The position numbers and the translations under genes are program-made. 64,000 bases of DNA. It comes from Trinickia dabaoshanensis (lineage in GTDB: Bacteria; Pseudomonadota; Gammaproteobacteria; Burkholderiales; Burkholderiaceae). Location: positions 1 to 64,000 of the forward strand of contig NZ_PNYA01000008.1 in the NCBI RefSeq assembly GCF_002879885.1, in the 5' to 3' direction. Below the pieces are notes generated by a model, which searched no databases, had not been told where the DNA came from, and saw nothing but the letters and a program-made list of their open reading frames with translations. Below, in pieces: positions 46,627 through 55,522 of this stretch; position 1 is the first letter of the stretch; each line of letters starts with the position of its first letter.

Positions 46627-48198
46627 ATGCAGACCATGCTCGCCCCACGCGCCGCCGGCCATCCCGAACACCCGGGCACGTTGGCCGACTATCTTCAAAA
46701 AATCCTGACTGCCCGCGTCTACGACGTGGCGCGGCAAACCGATCTGCAACATGCAACGCGTCTATCGCAGCGGCTCGGCAACGCGCTCTACCTCAAACGC
46801 GAGGACCAGCAAAGCGTCTTCTCGTTCAAGCTGCGCGGCGCATACAACAAAATGGCCCACCTCTCGCGCGAAGCGCTCGAACGCGGCGTCGTCACGGCGT
46901 CCGCCGGCAATCATGCGCAGGGGGTGGCGCTATCTGCGGCCAAGCTCGGCGTGCGCGCGGTCATCGTCGTTCCTCAAACGGCGCCGCGCGTGAAGGTGGA
47001 CGCGGTACGCGCCCACGGCGGCGCGACCGTCGAAGTCGTACTCGCCGGCGAGTCGTATAGCGACGCCTATGCGCATGCCCTGCAATTGCAGCACCAGCAA
47101 GATCTCACGTTCATCCCCGCGTTCGACGATCCGTATGTGATCGCGGGTCAGGGCACGGTTGCGATGGAGATCGCCCGGCAGCACCAAGGGCCGATTCATG
47201 CGATCTTCGTGCCGATCGGCGGTGGCTCTCTCGCGGCCGGCGTCGCGGCCTATATGAAGGCCGTACGGCCCGAGGTCCGCATCGTCGGCGTGCAAACGGA
47301 GGATTCGTGCGCCATGGCGCAATCGCTGGCCGCCGGCCGGCGCGTCGCGCTCGACGAGGTGGGCCTGTTCTCCGACGGGACCGCCGTCAAACTCGTCGGC
47401 GAGGAGACGTTCCGGCTTTGCAGTGCCTATCTCGACGAGGTCATCACCGTCGACACGGACGAGCTATGCGCCGCGATCAAGGACGTCTTTCAAGACACGC
47501 GTAGTTTGCTCGAGCCCGCCGGCGCCATGGCCGTCGCCGGCGCGAAGCGCTATGCGCAACGCACGGGCATGGCGGGCGAAACGCTGGTTGCGTTGACCTC
47601 GGGCGCCAACATGAACTTCGACCGCATGCGCTTCGTCGCCGAACGGGCCGAAGTCGGCGAAGCGCGCGAGGCGCTGTTCGCCGTTACGCTGCCCGAACGC
47701 CATGGCAGTTTCAAGCGCTTTTGCGAGCTCGTGGGCGAGCGTCACGTCACGGAGTTCAACTATCGCATCGCCGATGCCGACCGTGCGCATCTGTTCGTCG
47801 GTTTGCAAACCGGGCACCGCGGCGAATCGGTGGAACTCGCCGCCGCCTTCGAGGCCGGCGGCTTCGCCACGGTCGACTTGACCGGCGACGAACTCGCCAA
47901 ACAACACGTACGTTATATGGTGGGCGGCCGCTCGCCGCTGGCGCGCGACGAACGGTTATTTCGATTCGAGTTTCCCGAGCGGCCCGGCGCGCTGATGAAG
48001 TTCCTTTCCTCGATGGCGCCGCACTGGAACATCAGCCTGTTCCACTATCGCAACCAAGGCGCCGATCAAAGCTCGATCCTCGTCGGCATGCAAGCGCCGG
48101 CCGAGGAGCGGGACGCGTTCGCGCGCTTTCTTGCGACACTCGGCTACCCGCATCGCGAAGAAACCGAAAACCGCGCGTACCGCATGTTTCTTTCATAA
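46627..48198 (+). CDS. ilvA: threonine ammonia-lyase, biosynthetic
   Basis: 523 residues, AAGGAG seven bases before the ATG. The PLP lysine lies in SVFSFKLRGAYNK (Lys68), the phosphate-binding loop in GGGSLAAG, and two C-terminal ACT-like regulatory domains follow (ALFAVTLPERHGSFKRFCEL; LFRFEFPERPGALMKFLSS). The length and double ACT module are those of the isoleucine-inhibited biosynthetic form, which makes 2-oxobutanoate for isoleucine. Cytoplasmic. Confidence 0.95.
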   Translation: MQTMLAPRAAGHPEHPGTLADYLQKILTARVYDVARQTDLQHATRLSQRLGNALYLKREDQQSVFSFKLRGAYNKMAHLSREALERGVVTASAGNHAQGVALSAAKLGVRAVIVVPQTAPRVKVDAVRAHGGATVEVVLAGESYSDAYAHALQLQHQQDLTFIPAFDDPYVIAGQGTVAMEIARQHQGPIHAIFVPIGGGSLAAGVAAYMKAVRPEVRIVGVQTEDSCAMAQSLAAGRRVALDEVGLFSDGTAVKLVGEETFRLCSAYLDEVITVDTDELCAAIKDVFQDTRSLLEPAGAMAVAGAKRYAQRTGMAGETLVALTSGANMNFDRMRFVAERAEVGEAREALFAVTLPERHGSFKRFCELVGERHVTEFNYRIADADRAHLFVGLQTGHRGESVELAAAFEAGGFATVDLTGDELAKQHVRYMVGGRSPLARDERLFRFEFPERPGALMKFLSSMAPHWNISLFHYRNQGADQSSILVGMQAPAEERDAFARFLATLGYPHREETENRAYRMFLS

Positions 48199-48226
48199 AG
48201 GACCGAGGGCACCGGCGCATCGCCGC

Positions 48227-49819
48227 CTACGAGACGTGCGCGCCGTCCCCCGCCAAATGAAAGACGCTCACGGCCGACTCGAGCGATTGCGTTTGTTGGC
48301 GCAACCCCACCGACGCCGCCGCCGATTGCTCGACGAGCGCCGCATTGCGCTGCGTGATCTCCGATACTTGTCCGACGGCCTCGTTGATTTGCGCGATCTG
48401 CGCGCTTTGCCCGCGGCTGGCGAGCACGATCTCGTTCAAGGTGGTGGTGAGCCGCGTGACGAACTGCTCGACGGTGCTCATCGTTTCACCGGCTCGGCTA
48501 GCCGTTTGCGTAGCCGTCGTGACCGTATCGAGCGAGCTCTCCACGAGATCCTTGATTTCCCTGGCCGCGCCCGCCGCACGCTGCGCGAGATTGCGCACCT
48601 CGGTGGCGACGACCGCGAAACCGCGCCCGTACTGCCCGGCCCGCGCGGCCTCCACCGAAGCGTTCAACGCGATGATGTTCGTTTGAAAGGCGATACCGTC
48701 GATCAACGAAGTGATTTCCGCGATCTTGCGCGAGTGGTCGCGTACCTGCGCCATGACTTCCACGGTCTTTTGCACTTCACGCGCCGCGGTTTCGGCCGAT
48801 TCGGCCGTTTCGTGACCCGTCGCGTTCGCCCGTTCCGCGCCAAGCGCGTTGCGTTCGGCCGTTTCGGTGATTTCGGCGAGGCTCGCCGTCGTCTGCTCGA
48901 TCGCGCTTGCCTGCTCGTCGGTGCGATTGGCCAGATCGGCCGTGCCGTTCGCGAATTCTTGCGTTGCGCGCTCGATGACGTCGATCGACACCTTCGCGTC
49001 GATCAAAATACCGACGAGCTTCGCGTTCATCTGATTGAGCATGCGCGCGAGCCGCCGGGCCTGGGCGTCGCCACGCTCGGGAAACAACGCTTGGATATGG
49101 CCGCAGAGCACGTTGAGCGCGCTGTCGTTCAGCGCTTTGAGCGGCGTGAGCACTTCGCGCATCAAATACAAACCCGTTACGGCCGCCATCGCGATGCCGA
49201 AGCCGCCCAGCGCCGCGCTGAGCGCTTGCGCCGACAGGCCCGGTACGAACGGATGCGCCGCCGCGATCCATTGCAACACGAACAGAGCCATCATGAGCGC
49301 CATCACGCCCCACAGGCGCAGCGCGACCGGCAGGCCCAGCACGCGATCGATCACGCCGCGCGCGCCGGTACGTACGACTTCACCGCCCGCGAGCCGCACG
49401 CGCCGCTCGTTAGGATTCCTAAGCGCTTCGTAGAGCGACTCGGCCTGCTCGATTTGCTCGTCGGTCGGTTTGGTGCGCACGGCCATGTATCCGACCTTGC
49501 TGCCGTGTTCGAATACCGGCGTGACGTTGGCCACGACCCAATAGGCCTGCCCGTTCTTGCGCCGGTTCTTCAGCAGGCCGGTCCATGGCCGATCGTGCTC
49601 GATCGTGTTCCACAAATCGCGGAACACCTCTCGCGGCATATCGGGGTGTCGCACGATGTTTTGCGGTTGTCCCGTCAGCTCTTCGCGCGTGTAGCCGCTG
49701 CTCTTGAGGAACGCTTCGTTGACGTAGACGATGCGCCCCGTCGTATCGGTGCGGGAGATCGTCACGTCCCGCTCGGACAAGCGATAATCGTCATCCGCGG
49801 TAGCCAGGTTCTCGGTCAT
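48227..49819 (-). CDS. Aer-like PAS-domain methyl-accepting chemotaxis protein
   Basis: About 530 residues. An N-terminal PAS domain (GRIVYVNEAFLKSSGYTREEL, KNRRKNGQAYWVVANV) resembles the FAD-binding aerotaxis sensor Aer. Two membrane helices follow near residues 165-225, then a HAMP-like region and a cytoplasmic signalling domain with the hairpin tip [20 protein letters not shown]. It should signal to CheA/CheW in response to redox or oxygen. The start is uncertain: ATG at 49819 or 49852, neither with a good ribosome-binding site. Confidence 0.9.
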   Translation of the reverse strand: MTENLATADDDYRLSERDVTISRTDTTGRIVYVNEAFLKSSGYTREELTGQPQNIVRHPDMPREVFRDLWNTIEHDRPWTGLLKNRRKNGQAYWVVANVTPVFEHGSKVGYMAVRTKPTDEQIEQAESLYEALRNPNERRVRLAGGEVVRTGARGVIDRVLGLPVALRLWGVMALMMALFVLQWIAAAHPFVPGLSAQALSAALGGFGIAMAAVTGLYLMREVLTPLKALNDSALNVLCGHIQALFPERGDAQARRLARMLNQMNAKLVGILIDAKVSIDVIERATQEFANGTADLANRTDEQASAIEQTTASLAEITETAERNALGAERANATGHETAESAETAAREVQKTVEVMAQVRDHSRKIAEITSLIDGIAFQTNIIALNASVEAARAGQYGRGFAVVATEVRNLAQRAAGAAREIKDLVESSLDTVTTATQTASRAGETMSTVEQFVTRLTTTLNEIVLASRGQSAQIAQINEAVGQVSEITQRNAALVEQSAAASVGLRQQTQSLESAVSVFHLAGDGAHVS

Positions 49820-50002
49820 GTTGATGGGCGGTTCGATAAACCCTCCCACCATACGTCACCCGCGTGCTGCGTCAGTTTGACGTAGGTCAAGCTGACGCGC
49901 GGCAGCGGCCACGCAAACGTTAAACCGTGGAAACGAAACAACCCGGCGCGGCGAAGTGCGCGCTCGCTCGCGGCGCGCGACTCGGCCGGGCAGACGCGCC
50001 GG

Positions 50003-50089
50003 TCAGCGCGGGAGACGGTAAAAGAAAAAGACCGTGCTGCCGGCGAAGATGCCGAACAGCGAAAGGCCCATTGCCATGGCAAGATCCAT
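50003..50089 (-). CDS. 28-residue hydrophobic membrane micro-protein
   Basis: A short frame with GGAG five bases before the ATG encodes MDLAMAMGLSLFGI followed by FAGSTVFFFYRLPR and a stop. One transmembrane helix with a basic C-terminal end is predicted. The good ribosome-binding site and the hydrophobic-then-positive design suggest a real single-pass small protein. It has the size of KdpF or similar subunits, but no kdp genes are nearby and no family is recognised. Confidence 0.5.
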   Translation of the reverse strand: MDLAMAMGLSLFGIFAGSTVFFFYRLPR

Positions 50090-50365
50090 GATGGCTCCGG
50101 AACGGTTTGCGGTTGACGCTTCAGCGGACGGCGACGGCTCCGAGCGGCGGCCCACGCCACACGCGGGTCGCGCCACGGCTGAAAAAGACAAAGTATCCGC
50201 AGGCGGCGCCATTATGCGCCCGCGTCCCGGCCCCGCGGAAGCGGCAATTTCCCCAGCAGGGTTTGTCCCGACGCGAACCCGAGGCACAATCGTATGTCCT
50301 CCGCGAAGGCGCGGACCCTTCCCCGCATCGAGCAGCCCCTTGAACCTCATCGAACACCGCCCACT

Positions 50366-51274
50366 ATGACCGATTCATTGCAGCCCGCCCTCGTCGACAT
50401 CGCGCACGGCGCCTCGCGCCTTCAGCTTGCACCGCAATTGGGCGGGCGGCTGCTCAGTTGGCGCATCGGCGACGAAACCGTGATCCATTGGCCCGAAGGA
50501 GCCGATTGGACCAACGTGCCGCGCGTGCGCGGGGGCAACCCGCTGCTCTTTCCGTTCCTCGGGCGGCACCGCGTCGATGGCCGCATCGGCGAGTGGCGCG
50601 ACGCGCAAGGCGTCGTGCGCGTACTGCCGATGCACGGCTTCGCGCGCGATTTGCCGTTCGCCTGCGAGCTCGACGCCGACGGCCACGGCGTGCGCATGAC
50701 GCTGACGGATACCGAGGCGACACGCGAGCAGTATCCGTTCGCGTTCCGCTTCGAGGCGGCATACCGGCTCACCGATGCCGATACGCTCGAGGTGACGCTG
50801 AGCACCACGAATCTCGGCGACGACCCGCTGCCCTATTACGCGGGTCACCATTTCTACTTCGCGCTGCCGCATGCGCTGCGCGGCGAAACGACGCTCGCGT
50901 TGCCGCCGACCGATCGCCGCCGCCAACTCGAAGACGGCTCGATCAGCGCGCCCGAACCCGGCGCCGCTCGCTATACGCTCGACGATCCGGTCATCCACGA
51001 CCGATTCCACTGCCTGCAAGGCATTCCGGCGGCGCCGGTCGTGCTCGAATGCCCGGCGCTGCGCCGGCGTATCGAGATCGATCTCGACCGCGAAGGCTCG
51101 GTACCGTGGTACGCGGTCACCACCTGGACGGAAACCGACACCTCGGATTTCTATTGCGTGGAGCCGTGGCTCGGCCTGCCCGATGCGATCCACAACGGGC
51201 TCGGCCTGCGTTGGCTCGAGCCGGGCCGGATCGAAACCGCCTCGCTCGCGATCCGCGTCGTCAAGCTCGGCTGA
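50366..51274 (+). CDS. aldose-1-epimerase-like protein (galactose mutarotase fold)
   Basis: About 302 residues. Typical beta-sandwich motifs are LAPQLGGRLLSWRI, the His in PMHGFARD, YYAGHHFYFALP and the likely catalytic Glu in FYCVEPWLGLPDA. It may interconvert anomers of a sugar or act on hexose-6-phosphate (YeaD-like); the substrate is unknown. ATG at 50366 lacks a clear ribosome-binding site; ATG at 50294 with GAGG upstream would add 24 residues. Confidence 0.82.
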   Translation: MTDSLQPALVDIAHGASRLQLAPQLGGRLLSWRIGDETVIHWPEGADWTNVPRVRGGNPLLFPFLGRHRVDGRIGEWRDAQGVVRVLPMHGFARDLPFACELDADGHGVRMTLTDTEATREQYPFAFRFEAAYRLTDADTLEVTLSTTNLGDDPLPYYAGHHFYFALPHALRGETTLALPPTDRRRQLEDGSISAPEPGAARYTLDDPVIHDRFHCLQGIPAAPVVLECPALRRRIEIDLDREGSVPWYAVTTWTETDTSDFYCVEPWLGLPDAIHNGLGLRWLEPGRIETASLAIRVVKLG

Positions 51275-51414
51275 GCGCCGCGTGAACGGCCCGCGCGTCT
51301 GATTCGCCGTTTTCACGCACATTCCTCACCTCCGCACCGTTACAATCGGACGTTTTGTCCGCCGCGCCCGTCATCGGGGGCGGCGGCGCGTTTGTGAGCA
51401 TCAAGCGAGGTTCA

Positions 51415-52140
51415 ATGTTGCGCAAAACAATGATGCGGCTCGCGTGCGTGCCGCTGGGGGCGGTGCTGGCCGCGTGCGGGTCGGCGCCGGTCGGGCCGGG
51501 ATACTATCGGGTCGAGCGTGGCGACACGGTCACCAAGATCGCGCGCGCCAATCGCGAGTCGGTGCAAAGCATCGTCCGCTGGAACAACTTGGCGAACCCC
51601 GATTCGATCGAAGTAGGCCAAGTGCTGCGTGTGGCTCCGCCGGGCGCGAAAGCGACGGCGGGCGCGCCGGTCCGCACTGCCCCGGGCTCGGGTCGAGCCG
51701 TCTCCGGCCCGAGCAGTGGCGGTGGAACGAGCGCCGCGTCGCGCGCGACGCCCGATGCGGTCGCCCCCGCCAACGGCATCTCGCTCATATGGCCCACGAC
51801 GGGCCAGCTCGTCCACGGGTTCGACGGCGTCACCTACAAGGGCATCGACATTGCCAATGCGGCCGGCACGCCGATCGTCGCCGCCGCGCCGGGCACGGTC
51901 GTGTACGCCGGCAACGGCTTGCGCGGCTACGGCAACTTGCTGATCGTCAAACACGAGGGCGACTTCCTGACGGCCTATGCGCACAATCAAACGCTGCTCG
52001 TGAAGGAAGGCGAACGCGTTGCCCAAGGTCAGGAGATCGCGGAGATGGGCGATACGGACAACGACCGCATCGCTCTGCACTTCGAGTTGCGCTACGGCGG
52101 GCGATCGATCGACCCAACGCGCTATCTGCCGTCGCGTTAA
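51415..52140 (+). CDS. NlpD-like lipoprotein with LysM and degenerate LytM domain
   Basis: 241 residues, GAGG before the ATG. A lipobox (GAVLAACGS) is followed by a LysM domain (YYRVERGDTVTKIARAN, residues about 30-75), a Ser/Gly/Ala-rich linker and a C-terminal LytM/M23 fold. The Zn-binding His of active LytM enzymes is replaced (VTYKGIDIAN instead of HxGxD), exactly as in E. coli NlpD, whose RYGG and YLPSR-like end is also shared. It is therefore probably an amidase activator at the division septum and not a peptidase itself. Confidence 0.85.
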   Translation: MLRKTMMRLACVPLGAVLAACGSAPVGPGYYRVERGDTVTKIARANRESVQSIVRWNNLANPDSIEVGQVLRVAPPGAKATAGAPVRTAPGSGRAVSGPSSGGGTSAASRATPDAVAPANGISLIWPTTGQLVHGFDGVTYKGIDIANAAGTPIVAAAPGTVVYAGNGLRGYGNLLIVKHEGDFLTAYAHNQTLLVKEGERVAQGQEIAEMGDTDNDRIALHFELRYGGRSIDPTRYLPSR

Positions 52141-52178
52141 AGTTAAGGGCACGCTGCGCCGCGCACCGCTCTCCCGTC

Positions 52179-52206
52179 AAAAAAAGAGGCCCGGACGAGC
52201 CGGGCC
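52179..52206 (-). terminator. intrinsic terminator read on the minus strand
   Basis: Stem GGCCCGG / CCGGGCC with a 5-base loop, followed on the minus strand by TC and seven T. On the plus strand there is no T-run, so it is oriented for a minus-strand transcript arriving from 52207 upward. Confidence 0.7.
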
Positions 52207-52263
52207 AACGGGGGTTCGGCGCAGTGAGGCAAAGGACCGGTTCGCCGTGCGCCGATTACAAAT

Positions 52264-52473
52264 TTACCGATTCGGCAATACATCCACAATAGCTTTATTG
52301 CGAAAAGAGCGGTAATTGGCACATAGCGACGAGATAATGTCATAGAAATAGGGCTCCACCGGCGAATTGGCCGTCACGTCATGGGTGGAAACCCGAGGGG
52401 CGCAGTGGGAAGCACCGGCCGGCGGGGGCGAGCCGAAGCACCGGAAATGGCCGTTCATCGGCTGATTTAGCAT
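52264..52473 (-). CDS. possible small protein, 69 residues
   Basis: A short frame (starting MLNQPMNGHFRCFG) in the 444-base gap between the NlpD-like and acyl-CoA synthetase genes ends 57 bases before the minus-strand terminator at 52179-52206. The DNA is AT-richer than its neighbours. There is no clear ribosome-binding site and no recognisable domain. The terminator is the main support for a transcript here; an RNA without translation is equally possible. The rest of the gap holds the acyl-CoA synthetase promoter region. Confidence 0.3.
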   Translation of the reverse strand: MLNQPMNGHFRCFGSPPPAGASHCAPRVSTHDVTANSPVEPYFYDIISSLCANYRSFRNKAIVDVLPNR

Positions 52474-52584
52474 CAATCGCCAGACATAATCGAGCGGCTC
52501 GCAATTGTTCTGTATTTTTGTCGATTTTTTTATCGGCGAATTAATTGGGTCGACCGAAGATAAGAGGATTGAAGGAGACACGGC

Positions 52585-54213
52585 ATGCTTACCCGAACCC
52601 ACAGCTACGAAAAGCTCGTCGCCGGCTTTGCATGGCACATCCCCGAGCGCTACAACATCGGCGTGGACGCGTGCGATAAATGGGCCGACGGCACTCACCG
52701 CCCCGCGCTCGTCTATGAGCGCCGCGACGGCACGGTGCTGCGCTACAGCTTCGACGAACTGAAGGCGTTGTCGAATCAATTGGCTCACAGTTACGCACGC
52801 CACGGCGTGGCACGCGGCGAGCGCGTGGGCATCTTCTTGCCCCAAGCGCCCGAGACGGCGCTCGCGCATCTGGCGGCCTACAAACTCGGCGCGATCGCCG
52901 TGCCGCTATTTGCCCTATTCGGCGTCGAGGCATTGCAGTATCGCCTCTCGAACAGCGGCGCCGTCGCGCTCGTTACCGACATGGCGGGCTTGCACAAGAT
53001 CGAGCAGATCCGCGACTCGCTGCCGGAACTCAAGACGATCTATTGCATCGACGGCGACGAGCAGACATTGCTCGCGGCCGGCGTGCTCCCGCTGTGGTCT
53101 TCGCTCGAACATGAAGTGCGCGTGTTCGAACCCGCCGATACGAGCGCCGACGATCCCGCCGTCATCATCTACACCTCGGGCACGACCGGCAAGCCGAAAG
53201 GCGCGTTGCACGCGCATCGCGTGCTGCTCGGGCACCTGCCGGGCGTCGAGATGCCGCAAGCGTTCTTCCCCGACGGGGCCCGGCTCATGTGGACACCGGC
53301 CGATTGGGCGTGGATCGGGGGGCTGCTCGACGTGCTGCTGCCCGCCTGGCATCACGGCATTCCCGTACTGGCCCGCCGCTTCGAAAAATTCGACGCCGAA
53401 GCCGCGTTCGAGTTGATGGCCCGTCACCAGGTCTCGCACGCGTTCTTGCCGCCGACGGCGCTGAAAATGCTGCGTACCGTCGAAAACCCGCGCGAGCGCC
53501 ATGCGCTCTCGCTCGTCGCCGTCTCGAGCGGCGGCGAGTCGCTCGGCGAAGAGTTGATCGAATGGGGGCGCGCCGCCCTGGGCGTCACGCTCAACGAGTT
53601 CTACGGGCAGACGGAATGCAATGTCGTCGTAAGCTCATGCAGCGCGCTGTTCGAGCCGCGCATCGGCTCGATCGGCAAGGCCGTCCCGGGGCATCGCGTC
53701 GAGATCGTCGATGACGCCGGCGCGATTTTGCCGCGCGGCACCGAAGGCAACATCGGCATCCACGCGCCCGACCCGGTCATGTTCCTCGGCTATTGGCGCA
53801 ATCCCGAAGCCACGCGCGAAAAGTTTGCGGGCGAGTATCTCGTCACCGGCGATATCGGCGTCATGGACGCGGACGGGTTCGTTCGTTTCGTCGGACGCAA
53901 CGACGACGTCATCACGAGCGCCGGTTATCGCATCGGTCCGGGTCCGATCGAGGATTGCCTGCTCGGGCATCCGGCCGTGCGCATGGCGGCGGTAGTGGGT
54001 GTGCCCGACGCGACGCGCACCGAAATCGTCAAAGCGTTCATCGTGCTGAACCCCGGGTACGAACCGGGCGATGCCCTCGTGCGCGAGATTCAGGAGCATG
54101 TGCGTACCCGGCTGGCGGCGCATGAATACCCGCGCGCCGTGGCTTTCGTCGAGAGCCTGCCGATGACGGCCACGGGCAAGATCGTGCGCCGCGATCTGCG
54201 CGCGCTCGGTTGA
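52585..54213 (+). CDS. AMP-forming acyl-CoA synthetase
   Basis: 542 residues, AAGGAG eight bases before the ATG. ATP-binding P-loop YTSGTTGKPKGALHAHR, YGQTE, GDIGVMDADGFV, the hinge GRNDDVITSAGYRIGP and the catalytic C-terminal Lys in TATGKIVRRDL are all present. The pattern fits the acetyl-/medium-chain acyl-CoA ligase branch (ACSM-like). Stand-alone gene; the acid substrate is not evident. Confidence 0.92.
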   Translation: MLTRTHSYEKLVAGFAWHIPERYNIGVDACDKWADGTHRPALVYERRDGTVLRYSFDELKALSNQLAHSYARHGVARGERVGIFLPQAPETALAHLAAYKLGAIAVPLFALFGVEALQYRLSNSGAVALVTDMAGLHKIEQIRDSLPELKTIYCIDGDEQTLLAAGVLPLWSSLEHEVRVFEPADTSADDPAVIIYTSGTTGKPKGALHAHRVLLGHLPGVEMPQAFFPDGARLMWTPADWAWIGGLLDVLLPAWHHGIPVLARRFEKFDAEAAFELMARHQVSHAFLPPTALKMLRTVENPRERHALSLVAVSSGGESLGEELIEWGRAALGVTLNEFYGQTECNVVVSSCSALFEPRIGSIGKAVPGHRVEIVDDAGAILPRGTEGNIGIHAPDPVMFLGYWRNPEATREKFAGEYLVTGDIGVMDADGFVRFVGRNDDVITSAGYRIGPGPIEDCLLGHPAVRMAAVVGVPDATRTEIVKAFIVLNPGYEPGDALVREIQEHVRTRLAAHEYPRAVAFVESLPMTATGKIVRRDLRALG

Positions 54214-54235
54214 GCACCCCTAGTCGAGCGCCCCG

Positions 54236-54766
54236 TCACGCCATCCGGCGCAGCACGCGATCGCGCAAAACGAAGTGATGATAGAGCGCCGCGGCCACGT
54301 GCATGCCGATCAGCACCAGCATGACCCATGCGAACAGTTGGTGGGCGTCGCCCAGCGTGTGGCCGATCGCCGAACCCTTGGGCGCGAGCGCCGGCATATC
54401 GACGCCGGCCAGCGTGACTTGCCAGCCGCGCGAGGAGGCGTTGGCCCATCCCATCAGCGGTTGCACGATCAGCAGCAGATACAGCAGGCCGTGCGTCAGG
54501 TACGCGATGCCGCGCGTGAAGGCGGTGCCTTCGACGACATCGGGCTCTTTGCGCACGATACGCCAGAGCACACGGACGATCATGATCGCGATGATGAATA
54601 CGCCCAAGTCCAGATGCACGACGATGAGCCCCTCCGGCCGCGTGCCGCGATGAATCCCGGGCATCGTCCAGGCCACGACGTATTGCGCGACGAGCAACAG
54701 CACGACGAGCCAATGAAGCAGGCGGGCAAACGGGTCGTACTTCGAAACAGCGACGGGGCCGGACAT
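54236..54766 (-). CDS. cytochrome b561
   Basis: 176 residues, four membrane helices with the haem-ligand His residues expected for prokaryotic b561 (ARLLHWLVVLLLVAQY; VVHLDLGVFI; DAHQLFAWVMLVLIGMHVAAALYHH). It moves electrons in the inner membrane, often from quinol to superoxide or other acceptors. GAGG lies before the ATG at 54766. Convergent with the acyl-CoA synthetase gene. Confidence 0.92.
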   Translation of the reverse strand: MSGPVAVSKYDPFARLLHWLVVLLLVAQYVVAWTMPGIHRGTRPEGLIVVHLDLGVFIIAIMIVRVLWRIVRKEPDVVEGTAFTRGIAYLTHGLLYLLLIVQPLMGWANASSRGWQVTLAGVDMPALAPKGSAIGHTLGDAHQLFAWVMLVLIGMHVAAALYHHFVLRDRVLRRMA

Positions 54767-54902
54767 GATCACCTCGTAATGGGTCGGAATCGAATGCGCG
54801 CGGCGCGATTGTAACGCGCACCGCCACGAACGCTCGGGCAGGCGAGCATGGGTCGCAATGGTTTATAGTGACGTCCCCCGAAGCATCAACCCTGCCATTG
54901 CC

Positions 54903-55223
54903 ATGACCTCGCCCGAGCGCCCCGCCGAAACCGGCCAAAGCCCGCTTTACCTCAAATTGCTCGCCGAAACGGCACAGATCGCGTGGCCCGAACTCGAGCG
55001 TTTTTTCGCACGCGGCATGCTGCTGTGCGTCGCGCGCGACATGGATCTCGTCACCGTGGCCACGGCAATCGCCGAGGACAACACCGATCAGGTGGCGAGT
55101 TGGCTCTCGTCAGGGCTCGTGGAACGCATGCAAGCGGAAACCGCAGCGGATTTCGCCGCGCGCGACCCGAAGCTGTGGGCCGTCGTCGTCTCGCCCTGGG
55201 TCTGCGTACAAGAGCGCGACTGA
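54903..55223 (+). CDS. DUF2288 family protein
   Basis: 106 residues. The conserved features KLLAETAQIAWPELERFF, DMDLVTVATAIAEDN and the C-terminal LWAVVVSPWVCVQ match the small DUF2288 family of proteobacteria. Soluble, unknown role. An ATG at 54903 is preferred because the family begins near it; no strong ribosome-binding site is seen. Confidence 0.8.
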   Translation: MTSPERPAETGQSPLYLKLLAETAQIAWPELERFFARGMLLCVARDMDLVTVATAIAEDNTDQVASWLSSGLVERMQAETAADFAARDPKLWAVVVSPWVCVQERD

Positions 55224-55298
55224 CACACCCCTCCATTTCGCGCGCCGTGTCCTAGTATGTAGATGCGCGAGTTCACGAAATCGCGAAAGGAGGCTGCC

Positions 55299-55472
55299 AT
55301 GGACGCTGAATCGATCGCCGGCCTGGTCGGGCTAGCCGTCGGACTGCTCGTGCTGCTTGCACTGACGATTTTCGAATCACGCTCGTACAAGCGCGAGCAC
55401 AACGGCGAAGGCATGATTCATCACTGGCTGGCCGAGCATCACATGCTGGGCTGGCACCGAACCAAGCACTGA
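55299..55472 (+). CDS. small single-pass membrane protein, 57 residues
   Basis: AAAGGAGG lies six bases before the ATG. One hydrophobic helix (IAGLVGLAVGLLVLLALTIF) is followed by a basic, His-rich tail (EGMIHHWLAEHHMLGWHRTK). The five His in the tail could bind metal or haem, but that is only a guess. Function unknown. Confidence 0.7.
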   Translation: MDAESIAGLVGLAVGLLVLLALTIFESRSYKREHNGEGMIHHWLAEHHMLGWHRTKH

Positions 55473-55522
55473 CGCCTACGCGTTATCCGATTGCCGAGCC
55501 GGCGCGCCGCGGCCCGCCGGGG

